NCBI RefSeq assembly: GCF_963169125.1
Contig: NC_084794.1
Location: 157,490,858-157,554,857 of the forward strand
Length of the DNA stretch: 64,000 nucleotides
Direction: 5' to 3'
From: Humulus lupulus
Lineage: Eukaryota; Streptophyta; Magnoliopsida; Rosales; Cannabaceae
Each line of letters begins with the position of its first letter. The first letter of the stretch is position 1. Below are positions 44,771 to 55,796 of this stretch, in pieces. The notes beneath the pieces are model-generated. The model searched no databases, was not told the DNA's origin, and saw nothing but the letters and a program-made list of their open reading frames with translations. The position numbers were made by a program, and so were the translations under genes.

Positions 44771-45641
44771 CAACAATATTATGGGCCCATGCCCTGCTCT
44801 ACGGGTACCACAGTTTTCTTACTTGTATCCCGAGCTTCACAATACACCAAAGTCACGAGCACGGTCCTCTATCCTGAGCCTCTCGGAAAACCTAGTCACA
44901 ACACATATAAAACACTCTTTAATACATCCAAAACCACTTCCCAGGACCAATCCCATACTCCCGAGACATCCAATTTCCCTAAACAATGCAACGGAATCAT
45001 CCCCCGAGCCCCCGGGGCAAATGCCCAAAATTGCAAAATCCTCCTGCCCAGAAATGGCCTAGCGTTACGGTGCCCAACAAGGATGGCCGCGGCACCCCTT
45101 CGCAAACCTAGATTTCTGAGTTTTCCCCTGCATTTTCCCCGAGCCAAAACTCCTCCAATCCAACCCAAACACAATCCTAAACCCCAAAACAATTTTAAAA
45201 CCTCAAATGAACCATCTAACAACCTATAAACATCAGCAACAAGGTCAAACATACAATCACACCCATGATCCTCCCTTTGGTTTCAAATTTCAGAAACTTA
45301 AACAAGTAGGCCAAAAACTCAAACCAAAGCCTGAAAAACTTAAACCATGCTTCCAAATTATTAAACCACATCAGATACAAAAATTCAAAGATATATAAAA
45401 CTCTTACCTCAATCAAGAATTCAACCTGTAGCTGCTTTCCCAATCAAAGTCCAAAGATATATAAAAATGACCATTTTACCCCTAACATACAAACGGGGCC
45501 CACATGCATATTTATACCACCTAAACATGCATTCTAATCACATATTCATTCAAATTCATATATTAACATGTTAATTCACTTATTGCCCTCTACACACGCT
45601 AATCAAGGTCCTAAACCTTATTAGCAAATTGGGGTGTTACA
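44771..45641 (-). mobile_element. Element B 5' LTR, right part
   Basis: Continues after element C to ggggtgttaca. Relative to the 3' LTR a block of about 700 bp is missing at about 45450-45468, where the repeated 'gatatataaaa' sequence suggests deletion between short direct repeats. Confidence 0.87.
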
Positions 45642-45646
45642 GGCTG
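45642..45646. repeat. Element B TSD, right (ggctg)
   Basis: One mismatch to 25606-25610. Confidence 0.8.
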
Positions 45647-46740
45647 TAGGAAGAAGATCCTCAAACACTTGAGGATTGAGGAGGAATCTCGTTCTAGGGA
45701 AAAGAATGAGGATGAGTCTAATGGTATGACTTCAAAGGCCAATGTGGGGCCAATCCTCCTAACAAAGGCAAAGGAATTTGGAAGAACAAAGGCAAGGGTC
45801 AAAAGCCCCTAGGGCCCAAGAAGAATGAGGGACAATTCAAAAGTTCCATGGGGCCTTGCTTTGTGTGTGAGAAGAATGGTGACTTTGCTAGAGATTGTAG
45901 GTTCAAGAGGAACCATAACAATGAAGCAAGAGTCAACTAAAGAGCTAGTGGCAACACTAAGCGAAGTAAATGCCATCCAAAGAAAGGTGAACGGGTGTCG
46001 GTATGATACTTGTTCCACCATTCATATCACCTATGATAGATATCTTTTCAAGGCCTTTGAATATTTAAAGGATGGGCATGAGAAACAAATGGGCAATGAG
46101 AAAAGGTCCAATGTTTAAGGCAAGGCGACTATTGATTTGTTCTTCACTTCTAGCAAGAATGTGCTACTCGTAAATATTTTGTATATATCGGAAATATGTA
46201 GAAACCTTGTGAGTGGTAATTTCCTTGGCAAACAGAGAATCAAGTTTATGATAGATTCCAACAAGCTTACTTTGTCTAAGGGGAATGCATTTTTGGGATA
46301 GGAATATGCTTGTGATGGCATGTTTAAATTTGGTAATTCTATTGACAATGCAAACAATAAAGCTTCCTCTTCTTCTTCTTCTTATATTCTTGATTCAAAT
46401 TCTATTTCTTTGTGTCATGTTAGACTTGCACATACATGATTTATCACAATTAAAAGAGCACTTAAATTTGGATTGATTGATTGTGATAGTGTTGAGCATG
46501 ATAAATGTTAATTATGTGTTAATTCTAAGATGGTGGATTCATACAGACGTTTGCAGACCGATTAATGTTTAGGAAAGAGTTGGCAATGAATATTTTGTCA
46601 ATTTCACTAACAGTTATTCTTGATATTCATGTCTTTACCTAATGCAAAGGAAATTTGAAACTTTTGACATGTTTAAATAATTTTTAGAAATATCCAAAAA
46701 CAAGTTAGGTAAAATTTAAAGATCTTCAAATCTTATAGGG
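45647..46740 (+). pseudogene. Copia gag C-terminus, protease and pre-integrase remnant
   Basis: Continues the gag of 19661. The zinc knuckle (45857-45898) reads CFVCEKNGDFARDC, so the conserved His is Asp. A copia-protease-like region follows (YDTCSTIHI, with Cys where Gly is usual; LVNILYISEICRNLVSG), then a GAG_pre-integrase-like HVRLAHT...IKRALKFGLI with stops (46410-46530) and decayed integrase N-terminal sequence to 46740. Multiple stops and frameshifts. Confidence 0.82.
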
Positions 46741-47157
46741 CTGGAGAATGCTTGGATAATTAGTTCCAATATCATCTTACTAGGTATGGGATTCTATCTT
46801 AACTCACTGCCCGAGGACTCCGCAACAAAATGGTATGTTGAGCATTAGAACTGAACCATTTTACGAATGGTTAGGTTAATGATTAGTTATTCAACTCTAC
46901 CACTGTGTTTTTTGGGGTATGCCATTCAGATTCCTAATGTCATTTTAAATGTTTTACCGTCTAAGTCTATATCACAAAATCGTATGGAATTATGGAATGG
47001 GCATGAACCTAATTTACGCCATGATAGAATTTGGACGTGTCCAACTATTATCCTGAGTAAAAGGGAAGGAAAGCTAGAATAGCGAGTCGATGTTTGCTTG
47101 TTCGTTGGCTATCCTAAAGGGACTTGGTATTATGGTTTGTAAAATACAAATGATAGG
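46741..47157 (+). pseudogene. Copia integrase fragment, copy 3
   Basis: Homologous to 15891-16300 and 18330-18739 but diverged by several percent and not interrupted on its left: here the fragment is contiguous with pre-integrase sequence. Motifs: MVRLMISYSTLP, VILNVLPSKSISQN, MELWNGHEPNLRHDRIWTCP, ending aatgatagg at the LTR. Confidence 0.85.
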
Positions 47158-48042
47158 TGTTGTTATACAAGCTAGGTATAAAACACTTAGTACATTTCAC
47201 ATAGTGTAAATGTGAAATTTTAGTTTCAATTGTAGGCACTTACAAAAAATTTTTTGGGTCCAAAGTGATACATGGAGGTATCTAAGGATCTCCGAAAAGT
47301 TTGGTTGCATTTAGAGTAATTTTAGGCTCGTTGTAGGCGTCACAAGTCAGTCAAGATGGTGATGCGTCACCTCTCTGGAGGTGTTGCATTGCCTAGATGC
47401 AAAGGGACTCAAAAGTAACAGCAAGCGATGCATTACTTGCTAGTAGGCGACTCATCACCTAGAAGGTTATGCATTTCTTACTAGCAGATGACGTGTTGCC
47501 ATACGTGTCCGTAAACACACATGTTTTAAGCGCCAAATGACGATTTCTTTAGCTCTAATTCTAGTGGTTAGACCTAATGACAGTGCCTACACTATAAAAA
47601 GGTCCTCATAGAGTTTTGGAAGACTTGATCACTCTCTCAAATCTCTCTCTAACCTCTCTCTCTCTCTCTAGCTTTCTAGAATCTATAGTTTTCTCCAAGA
47701 AACTCATAAAGAAAGTGCTTGACTTTGTGAGTTTAAGGTTTGTTCAATTCCAATTCCCATTTCCTCTTAGAAAATGCCTCAAGCATCAATAGTGGCTAGG
47801 AAAAAGAGATTTAGGATAGCGATACAAATCCTGTATAAGCCTTTGGTTGTATTTTTTGCATTGAAGTATAAAAAAATCAAAGTGGTGGTTCTCAAAGGGT
47901 TTTGAGGGTTCATCAACGAAGAAGAAGATTGTTCCACAACTAGGGTTTACATAATCATTCTCAACCCTTCTTTGGTCTCTGTCAACCATTATTTTTTGTA
48001 GATTCTAGATATTATGGTGGTGTAATCTCACTCTCCCCCAAC
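47158..48042 (+). mobile_element. Copia LTR, family F, right copy
   Basis: 885 bp, tgttgtta...cccccaac, homologous over its whole length to 18740-19628, with TATA (actataaaaa, 47591-47600) and CT tract (about 47635-47670). It sits at the integrase/RT boundary of a copia element: left flank aatgatagg, right flank taggattcaagaaag, and the translated sense resumes after it. Short repeat tagg on both sides may be a damaged TSD. Confidence 0.82.
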
Positions 48043-48754
48043 TAGGATTCAAGAAAGTGTTTGCTTCCACAAACACTACTTTTTTGGAAAATGACTACAG
48101 GAAAAATTTCAAACCTCAGAGTAAAATATTGCTGGAAGAAATGCCATCAATAGTAAATGTTCAACCCATATCGATGCAAATAAATGAGAACATGGAAGAA
48201 GAACAGATAACTAGTCCAAGTCAGACAATTATGGTTCCTCGTCATAGTGTAAGTGTTTCTTAGAACCCGGTTTGCTACGGGATGGATGGTGAAAAAAATA
48301 TGGTAGTAAATAACACTCATGAGGATTATCCATTTTCTTTTAAATTGGAAACGGTTAGTTCTAAAAAGGATATGCTCAAAGCCATGAACCAGGAAATGGA
48401 CTCCGTCTGGGATCTTGTAGAAGCGCCAATGGACATTAGGCCCTCTGGGTGCAAGTGGATCTACAAGACAAAAAAAATGAGCTGATGGAAAGGTTGAGAC
48501 ATATAAGGCTTGACTTGTCGAAAAGGTTTATACCTAAAGAAAAGTCATTGACTATGAGGAAACTTTCTCTCTGGTGGCCATGTTAAAATCCATTAGCACA
48601 CTCTTTTCCATTGCCGCAGCTCTTGATTATGAGATTTAGAAAATTGACATCATGAAAACATTTTTCAATGTCTTTCTTTATAAGACCATTTATATGGATC
48701 AACCAAAAGGATTTGTAGTAGTTATACTATAAAAGAAAGTCTGCAAGCTCAATA
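48043..48754 (+). pseudogene. Copia RT N-terminal part
   Basis: Starts with the integrase-RT linker (STNTTFLENDYRKNFKPQ in frame from about 48057), then PFSFKLETVSSKKDMLKAMNQ, WDLVEAP and CKWIYKTKK. The finger/palm region continues with frameshifts to YMDQPKGFVV. Cut at 48754 by element G; RT continues at 55797. Confidence 0.85.
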
Positions 48755-49472
48755 TGATGAGGACACCAAGACCCAAGTATCAAGTCAAGTTCCAGTTGGT
48801 CCAGTGACGAGGGCACGAGCCAAGAGATTCAAGGAAGAACTTAACAGCCTAGTCCACAAAGTCCTAAAACAAGAGGAGACCGTGGTCAACATTGAAGGAG
48901 AACAAAGACTTGTCTTACTCATCAAAGTTTACTGAGTTTAGGAGCTTAATGAGTCTTTTTATTTTTAGTCACGTTTTTTAGTCTTTGTTTAATTTGTGAT
49001 AAGTCAAACATTTGACTTGTGTGAGTCCAATAGTCCTTTTGTCTTTAATTTTCGGTTTTCATGAGGAAGACAAAAGGCTTGTCTTTTATTTCGGTTTTCA
49101 TTAGGAAGACAAAGGGGCTGTCCTTAATTTTTCGGTTTCATTAGGAAGACCAAGGGTCTTGTTTTCATGTAATTTTCGTCCTTATAAGGACTGCCAAAAC
49201 AATGTGAAAAATCAGATTATGTTGAATGAAATTGTGAGTTTATTTCTTCTTGAGTTCTTGAAGAAACTTTTGAACTTATCAAGGAGATTCCTTGTGGCGT
49301 TCATCCTGACTTATCAAACGGATTCCATCCCCGTTTGTGGCGTCTTCCTCATACCAAGGTTCGTGCTTGGCTAAGCATTGGGTCGCGGTTCCATTCCAAT
49401 CTCGTGTGTTCTTGGTGGCTGTTCCATATTTGGTGTCGGGTTTCGTCACACTTGTTGGCGTGGTTCGTATCA
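48755..49472 (+). mobile_element. Element G 5' LTR
   Basis: 718 bp, tgatgaggac...tcgtatca, with no difference from the 3' LTR that I can find. It includes sequence identical to the end of the pol ORF. TATA-like ttataagga at 49192 within the palindrome gtccttataaggac (49188-49201). Three imperfect about 40-bp repeats (ttttcggtttcat-type) at about 49047-49165. Left flank caata may pair with cagta at the right end, an imperfect TSD. Confidence 0.95.
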
Positions 49473-49474
49473 GT

Positions 49475-49486
49475 TGGTATCAGAGA
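49475..49486 (+). promoter_or_regulatory. Element G primer binding site (initiator-Met tRNA)
   Basis: tggtatcagaga, two bases after the LTR, matches the plant iMet tRNA complement used by many chromoviruses. Confidence 0.88.
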
Positions 49487-50552
49487 TTAGGATCATCCGG
49501 TTTGGCCTATCCTTTTTTTTTTCATTTGTGTTCTATTCGTATTTCAATTTTAGGGTTTCTGAAATCAAAAAAAAAAAAATCTATCTATTCGTGTTCTTGA
49601 TTTTCTTAGTCTTTGTTCTTGTTTTCCTTCTAAAAATCTGAAACCATTATAGTTAATCTCTTTATTCCAGATTGTTTCTTTGTTCAAATCGTGTTCTTAA
49701 TATCCTTGTTCCAATTGTTTGTTGTGAAATCAGAAACTATTCTAGAGCTTGTTGAAATCGTGAATTAGGGCTTTGAGTTTTTCTCTTGTTCTAATTGTAG
49801 AATCTGAATTTTCATTGAGTTTCTAGTGCTGTTTTGTTTTGAAATCCGAATTTTGCCTTGGGTTTCTTGTTCTTGTTGTGAAATCCGAAATTGGTATTGA
49901 TAATTCCCTTGTTTCAATTGTGTCCCTGGTTTCAATTGGTTCCTTTATTTGTTGTGGAATCCGAGACTGTTATAGTGCCACCAATTATTTTGGTTTTGAT
50001 CTTATTATTTGAATCACAGATTGGATTTTGGGAATATTGGTTTCTGTAATTGGGATTGAGTTTTCTCTTGTTCTTGTAGTGAAATCTGAATTGAGATTGG
50101 GTTTTATCTTGTTCTTATGGTGAAATCTGAGTTGGGATTGAGTTTCACTTATTCTTATTGTGAAGTCTGGAAACCTCTCTTAAAATTTTTTTGTTCTATT
50201 CTTGTTCCTTATGGTCTAGAGGCCTTTTGGCCAAAACCCCACACAAGTGTTCCAAAAAAATCCTCATTTTTTTCGTCATTTTCACCAGTTTTCGTCGGTG
50301 TTCGTTTGGTTGTTTGGTTGGATTTGCTACTTGAATACTCCATATTACCGTTTCATTAGTTTTCAAAGAGCTTAAAGAAGGAAATAGAGTGGAAAAAGGC
50401 AGAGGTGTGAGCTTATTTGAGGGTAAAAGCCATCATTGAGTGCAAACACGAGTGTACTTGAGTGACCATTTTCTTTGAGTGAAACACGTGAGGGAGTGCA
50501 GCGAGGTCCTTTCTATAATTGTCTAACCTTATTGTTTTGCAGATTCTCTATC
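49487..50552 (+). other. Element G untranslated leader
   Basis: About 1.07 kb, T-rich, without a convincing ORF. Contains degenerate repeats of the phrase tgttcttgttgtgaaatccg (49730-50170). Ends with ctaac (50523-50527), a T-rich run and ttgcag (50537-50542) just before the gag ATG, which looks like a splice acceptor with branch point; no donor was identified with confidence. Confidence 0.6.
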
Positions 50553-53500
50553 ATGTCACAAAATCCAGAGAAAGATGCAAGCAATGATAATCCGCCACCT
50601 GAGGTTCCGAATCTACAAATGCAAGCATTAATCGGGGAGATGCGAAGGATGATGAGGGCGGAGTGTGAGCAGATACATGAGAGGTTGGATAGGGTAGAAG
50701 AGGGAACACAACGGAGGCCACGGAGGAATAGGATGTACCAAAGGGAGGATGAGAATGAAGGGGATTTGGAAGGGTTAGTTTCTGATGATGAGTTTGATAG
50801 GATGTCGACGGGTAACCATAGGAGGTATGGTCGGGATAGAGAAGCTAGGAACCAGGTAGATGATTATTTAGGAAATATAAAGATGAGAATTCCAGCATTT
50901 CAGGGGAAGAGCGATCCTGAGGCATACCTTGAGTGGGAAAAGAAGATGGAGTTAGTTTTTGATTGTCACAACTACTCCGACATGAAGAAGGTAAAACTAG
51001 CTGCCATTGAGTTTACTGATTATGCTATTGTTTGGTGGGATCAGTTGTGCATCAACAGGAGGCGGAGTGGAGATCGTCCTATTGACACATGGGAGGCAAT
51101 GAAGAGGGTGATGAGGCGACGGTTTGTACCACCTCATTATTATCGAGATCTATACCTTAAGTTGCAGGGCCTTCGTCAAGGTTCCAAGAGTGTTGATGAG
51201 TATTACAAGGAGATGGAGATGGCTATGATTAGAGCCAATGTTGAAGAGGATCGGGAGGCAACCATGGCAAGGTTTTTGAATGGGTTGAACCGAGAGATTG
51301 CTGACCCAATCGAGCTACACCATTATGTGGAATTGGAGGATTTGGTTCATATGGCAATCAAAGTGGAGAGGCAGCTCAAGAAGGGTAGTTCAAGTTCGAG
51401 GTCAAGACCGAGCCCACACAATCCAAGTACAACACCTTGGAGGTCGAACTATCCAAAGAAAGAAGACCAACCCACTTCATCATCTACACCAAAACCAGCC
51501 ACCACAGCCACACCACCTCAAGGTAAAACAACTCCTACTAAGTCTCATTCTAGTGAGATAAGGTGTTTCAAATGTCAGGGGCGAGGACACATAGCTAGCC
51601 AGTGTCCAAACAAGAGAGTCATGGTGATTCGAGAAAGTGGAGAGATAGATTCTGAAGATGAAGATGATCTTGCTGACATGCCACCTTTGGAAGATGCTTC
51701 TGACAATGAGTATGGACCAGAATCTGGTGAGATGCTTGCACTAGTCACAAGGCGAGTCCTGAATTTGCAAGCAAAAGAAGAGGAAGAAGAGGTGCAGCGA
51801 GAGAACATCTTTCACACTCGTTGTCATGTGAGAGACAAGGTATGTAGTGTCATTATTGATGGAGGTAGTTGTACTAATGTTGCTAGTGCTTCCATGGTTG
51901 CCAAGCTGGGGCTTACAACGCTTAGGCATCCTTGTCCATACAAATTGCAATGGCTGAATGATAGTGGTGAAGTGAGGGTTACAAAACAGGTGCTAGTCTC
52001 ATTTCGAATTGGCAAGTATGAAGATGAGGTGTTGTGTGATGTGGTTCCCATGCAAGCTGGACACCTCCTTCTAGGAAGGCCTTGGCAATTTGATCGGCGG
52101 GTGCAGCATGACGGCTTCACCAACAAGTATTCATTCACATTCCGTCAACGAACAATCACTCTAGCGCCTTTGACACCAAAGCAAGTGTATGAAGATCAAG
52201 TGAGGTTGCAAAAATTGAGTGACAAAAAGAAAATGAGTGAGCACAAAGAGAGTGAAAAGATGAATGAGAGTAAGGAAAAAGAGAGACAAAGAGAGAAAAG
52301 TGTGGAATCAAGTGAGAGAAAACAAAATAATTTTTATGCAAAAAAAAGTGAGGTTAAGAGAGCATTGTGTACAAAACAGCCCATGATTTTACTCATGTAT
52401 AAGGAGGCTCTTTTAAATACTAACCAACTTGATTCTTCGCTGCCAAGTGTTGTTGTGTCTATTTTGCAGGAATTTGAGGATGTGTTTCCTGAGAAAGTAC
52501 CACATGGATTGCCACCTGTTCGAGGAATAGAACATCAAATTGATTTTGTTCCAGGTGTTTCCATCCCAAACCGACCAGCCTACAGAAGTAATCCTGATGA
52601 AACAAAGGAATTGCAAAGGCAAATTGAAGAATTGATGGAGAAAGGGCATGTGAGAGAAAGCATGAGCCCTTGTGCTGTTCCAGTGATTCTAGTTCCCAAG
52701 AAGGATGGAACATGGAGGATGTGTGTTGACTGTCGAGCCATCAACAATATAACGGTAAAATATCGACATCCCATTCCTCGTTTAGATGACATGTTAGATG
52801 AATTGCATGGTTCTTGTGTGTTTTCCAAAATTGATCTTAAAAGTGGGTATCACCAGATACGTATGAAAGAAGGGGATGAGTGGAAAACTGCTTTTAAAAC
52901 TAAACATGGATTGTATGAGTGGTTAGTCATGCCTTTTGGACTAACTAATGCACCTAGCACTTTCATGCGCTTAATGAATCATGTATTGCGTGCTTTCATT
53001 GGAAAATTTGTGGTTGTGTATTTTGATGATATTCTTATTTATAGTAAGAATTTGCATGACCATGTTTTGCATTTGCATTCTGTTTTGGATGTTCTTAGGA
53101 AACAGAGTTTATATGCTAACCTCAGTAAGTGTACTTTCTGCACCGATAAGCTTGTTTTCCTAGGCTTTGTTGTAAGTGCTACAGGTATTCAGGTGGATGA
53201 AGAAAAGATCAAAGCTATCCAAGAGTGGCCGACCCCTACAACTATAGGTAATGTTAGAAGTTTTCATGGACTTGCTAGCTTCTACAGGAGGTTTGTGAAA
53301 AATTTTAGCACTATCGCCGCACCACTTACAGAAGTTATCAAAAAGAATGTGATATTTAAATGGGGCGAAGCTCAAGAGGAGGCATTTCAGCTACTGAAAT
53401 ACAAGCTTACTCATGCTCCTTTACTTGCTTTGCCTAACTTTTCTAACACTTTTGAAGTTGAATGTGATGCTTCTGGAATAGGTATTGGCGCTGTTCTTAT

Positions 53501-55259
53501 GCAGGATGGGAGACCACTTGCATACTTTAGCGAAAAGCTAAGTGGGGCTGCCCTCAATTACCCCACCTATGACAAAGAATTGTATGCACTAGTGCGTGCT
53601 TTAGAAACATGGCAGCACTACTTGTGGCCAAAGGAGTTTGTGATTCGCACAGATCATGAATCCTTGAAACATTTGAAAGGCCAACACAAGCTCAACAAGA
53701 GACATGCAAGATGGGTTGAGTTCATTGAGACATTTCCTTATGTCATTCGCTATAAACAAGGTAAGGAGAATGTGGTTGCTGATGCCCTTTCTCGCAGGTA
53801 TGCCCTAATCTCCACTCTTGATGCTAAATTACTTGGGTTTGAACACATCAAGGAGCTGTATTCTGCTGACCATGATTTTGGGGAAATTTATGGTGTTTGT
53901 GAAAAATCTGCTGAAGGAAAATTTTATAGGCATGAGGGTTTCTTGTTTAGGGAGCATAGGTTGTGTGTACCTAATTGTTCTTTGAGAGATTTGCTAGTTA
54001 GAGAGTCCCACGGGGGAGGGTTGATGGGACATTTTGGAGTTGCTAAAACCATAGCTATGTTGCAAGAGCACTTCTTTTGGCCCCACATGAAACGAGATGT
54101 TGAGCGAATTTGTGGTAGGTGTGTCACTTGTAGGCAAGCTAAATCAAGAGTTCAGCCAAATGGCCTTTACACACCCCTACCTATCCCTAGTTCACCATGG
54201 GTTGACATTTCAATGGATTTTGTGTTGGGTTTACCTAGAAGTAAGCGTGGGAGGGATTCAATCTTTGTGGTTGTAGACAGATTCTCTAAGATGGCTCATT
54301 TTATTCCTTGTCATAAAACTGATGATGCCTCTAACGTTGCAGATTTGTTCTTTAGGGAGATTGTGAGATTACATGGTATGCCTAGAACAATTGTATCAGA
54401 TAGGGATGCCAAGTTCTTAAGCTATTTTTGGAAAACATTGTGGGGAAAACTTGGGACAAAACTATTATTTTCTACTACTTGTCACCCTCAAACCGATGGT
54501 CAAACAGAAGTAGTTAATAGGACCCTATCCACCTTGTTGAGGGCTATCATAAGTAAAAATATTAAGACTTGGGAAGATTGTTTGCCACATGTTGAGTTTG
54601 CTTATAATCGTTCAATGCATTCTGCTACTAAATTTTCACCATTTGAAATTGTTTATGGTTTTAATCCTCTAACTCCTTTGGATTTATCACCTTTACCTGT
54701 TTCTGAGCATTTGAATTTAGATGGCGAGAAGAAGGCAGAATTTGTGAAGAAAATCCATGAGAGGGCGCGACTCAACATAGAGAGAAGGACTGAACAATAC
54801 ATTAAGCAAGCTAACAAGGGTCGTCATAAGCAGGTTTTTGAGCCCGGTGATTGGGTATGGTTACACATGAGGAAAGAGAGATTCCCAACACAAAGGCGTT
54901 CAAAATTGCTACCTCGAGGAGATGGTCCATTTCAAGTACTTGAAAGGATCAATGACAATGCCTACAGACTCGATTTACCAGGTGAGTATAATGTTAGTGC
55001 TACTTTTAATGTTTCTGATTTGAGTCCTTTTGATGCAGGTGACGATTTGAGGTCAAATCCTTCTAAAGAGGGGGGGAATGATGAGGACACCAAGACCCAA
55101 GTATCAAGTCAAGTTCCAGTTGGTCCAGTGACGAGGGCACGAGCCAAGAGATTCAAGGAAGAACTTAACAGCCTAGTCCACAAAGTCCTAAAACAAGAGG
55201 AGACCGTGGTCAACATTGAAGGAGAACAAAGACTTGTCTTACTCATCAAAGTTTACTGA
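50553..55259 (+). CDS. Element G gag-pol polyprotein (intact)
   Basis: 1568 codons from ATG 50553 ([12 protein letters not shown]); an in-frame ATG 78 nt upstream is possible, but this one follows the acceptor-like site and fits gag N-termini. Order: gag capsid ([19 protein letters not shown]), CCHC knuckle C338-C351 ([14 protein letters not shown]), protease D436, RT YFDD with D825/D826, RNase H from D972, integrase zinc finger and DD35E (D1222, D1283, E1319), then a C-terminal region ending [16 protein letters not shown]. No stop or frameshift. The last about 59 residues are encoded inside the 3' LTR. The polyprotein would supply capsid, RT/RNase H and integrase for retrotransposition. Confidence 0.96.
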   Translation: MSQNPEKDASNDNPPPEVPNLQMQALIGEMRRMMRAECEQIHERLDRVEEGTQRRPRRNRMYQREDENEGDLEGLVSDDEFDRMSTGNHRRYGRDREARNQVDDYLGNIKMRIPAFQGKSDPEAYLEWEKKMELVFDCHNYSDMKKVKLAAIEFTDYAIVWWDQLCINRRRSGDRPIDTWEAMKRVMRRRFVPPHYYRDLYLKLQGLRQGSKSVDEYYKEMEMAMIRANVEEDREATMARFLNGLNREIADPIELHHYVELEDLVHMAIKVERQLKKGSSSSRSRPSPHNPSTTPWRSNYPKKEDQPTSSSTPKPATTATPPQGKTTPTKSHSSEIRCFKCQGRGHIASQCPNKRVMVIRESGEIDSEDEDDLADMPPLEDASDNEYGPESGEMLALVTRRVLNLQAKEEEEEVQRENIFHTRCHVRDKVCSVIIDGGSCTNVASASMVAKLGLTTLRHPCPYKLQWLNDSGEVRVTKQVLVSFRIGKYEDEVLCDVVPMQAGHLLLGRPWQFDRRVQHDGFTNKYSFTFRQRTITLAPLTPKQVYEDQVRLQKLSDKKKMSEHKESEKMNESKEKERQREKSVESSERKQNNFYAKKSEVKRALCTKQPMILLMYKEALLNTNQLDSSLPSVVVSILQEFEDVFPEKVPHGLPPVRGIEHQIDFVPGVSIPNRPAYRSNPDETKELQRQIEELMEKGHVRESMSPCAVPVILVPKKDGTWRMCVDCRAINNITVKYRHPIPRLDDMLDELHGSCVFSKIDLKSGYHQIRMKEGDEWKTAFKTKHGLYEWLVMPFGLTNAPSTFMRLMNHVLRAFIGKFVVVYFDDILIYSKNLHDHVLHLHSVLDVLRKQSLYANLSKCTFCTDKLVFLGFVVSATGIQVDEEKIKAIQEWPTPTTIGNVRSFHGLASFYRRFVKNFSTIAAPLTEVIKKNVIFKWGEAQEEAFQLLKYKLTHAPLLALPNFSNTFEVECDASGIGIGAVLMQDGRPLAYFSEKLSGAALNYPTYDKELYALVRALETWQHYLWPKEFVIRTDHESLKHLKGQHKLNKRHARWVEFIETFPYVIRYKQGKENVVADALSRRYALISTLDAKLLGFEHIKELYSADHDFGEIYGVCEKSAEGKFYRHEGFLFREHRLCVPNCSLRDLLVRESHGGGLMGHFGVAKTIAMLQEHFFWPHMKRDVERICGRCVTCRQAKSRVQPNGLYTPLPIPSSPWVDISMDFVLGLPRSKRGRDSIFVVVDRFSKMAHFIPCHKTDDASNVADLFFREIVRLHGMPRTIVSDRDAKFLSYFWKTLWGKLGTKLLFSTTCHPQTDGQTEVVNRTLSTLLRAIISKNIKTWEDCLPHVEFAYNRSMHSATKFSPFEIVYGFNPLTPLDLSPLPVSEHLNLDGEKKAEFVKKIHERARLNIERRTEQYIKQANKGRHKQVFEPGDWVWLHMRKERFPTQRRSKLLPRGDGPFQVLERINDNAYRLDLPGEYNVSATFNVSDLSPFDAGDDLRSNPSKEGGNDEDTKTQVSSQVPVGPVTRARAKRFKEELNSLVHKVLKQEETVVNIEGEQRLVLLIKVY
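55066..55078 (+). promoter_or_regulatory. Element G polypurine tract
   Basis: aaagagggggggaa-type run directly before the 3' LTR; it is also coding (Lys-Glu-Gly-Gly region of the polyprotein). Confidence 0.88.
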
Positions 55260-55796
55260 GTTTAGGAGCTTAATGAGTCTTTTTATTTTTAGTCACGTTT
55301 TTTAGTCTTTGTTTAATTTGTGATAAGTCAAACATTTGACTTGTGTGAGTCCAATAGTCCTTTTGTCTTTAATTTTCGGTTTTCATGAGGAAGACAAAAG
55401 GCTTGTCTTTTATTTCGGTTTTCATTAGGAAGACAAAGGGGCTGTCCTTAATTTTTCGGTTTCATTAGGAAGACCAAGGGTCTTGTTTTCATGTAATTTT
55501 CGTCCTTATAAGGACTGCCAAAACAATGTGAAAAATCAGATTATGTTGAATGAAATTGTGAGTTTATTTCTTCTTGAGTTCTTGAAGAAACTTTTGAACT
55601 TATCAAGGAGATTCCTTGTGGCGTTCATCCTGACTTATCAAACGGATTCCATCCCCGTTTGTGGCGTCTTCCTCATACCAAGGTTCGTGCTTGGCTAAGC
55701 ATTGGGTCGCGGTTCCATTCCAATCTCGTGTGTTCTTGGTGGCTGTTCCATATTTGGTGTCGGGTTTCGTCACACTTGTTGGCGTGGTTCGTATCA
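55079..55796 (+). mobile_element. Element G 3' LTR
   Basis: Same 718 bp as the 5' LTR. Its first 181 bp finish the gag-pol ORF (stop 55257-55259). The copy of the TATA palindrome is at 55512-55525. Confidence 0.95.

Larger units (their letters stand above)
25611..45641 (-). mobile_element. Element B: chromodomain Ty3/gypsy (Tekay/Del-like), nested host of C
   Basis: Minus-strand element with LTRs, gag, protease, RT, RNase H, integrase and a C-terminal chromodomain, flanked by near-identical 5-bp TSDs. Excluding C it is about 8.5 kb. Pol lies mostly in one frame but carries several stops, at least two frameshifts and two changed catalytic residues. The chromodomain, DSGATHSF protease, iMet-type PBS and long LTRs fit the Tekay clade. 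Confidence 0.88.
48755..55796 (+). mobile_element. Element G: intact young chromovirus (CRM/centromeric-retrotransposon-like)
   Basis: 7042 bp with identical 718-bp LTRs, iMet-type PBS, one uninterrupted gag-pol ORF with all catalytic residues, and a strong PPT. It inserted in a copia RT at the KLN-RSI codons. [12 protein letters not shown] protease, the integrase [20 protein letters not shown] region and an ORF running into the 3' LTR resemble the CRM clade of chromoviruses; I assign CRM with moderate confidence. Likely autonomous and possibly still competent. Confidence 0.93.

Noticed and set aside
49159..49374. 71-codon ORF in G's LTR, present identically at 55483
   Set aside because: It exists twice only because the LTRs are identical; no domain or start context, so not called a gene.
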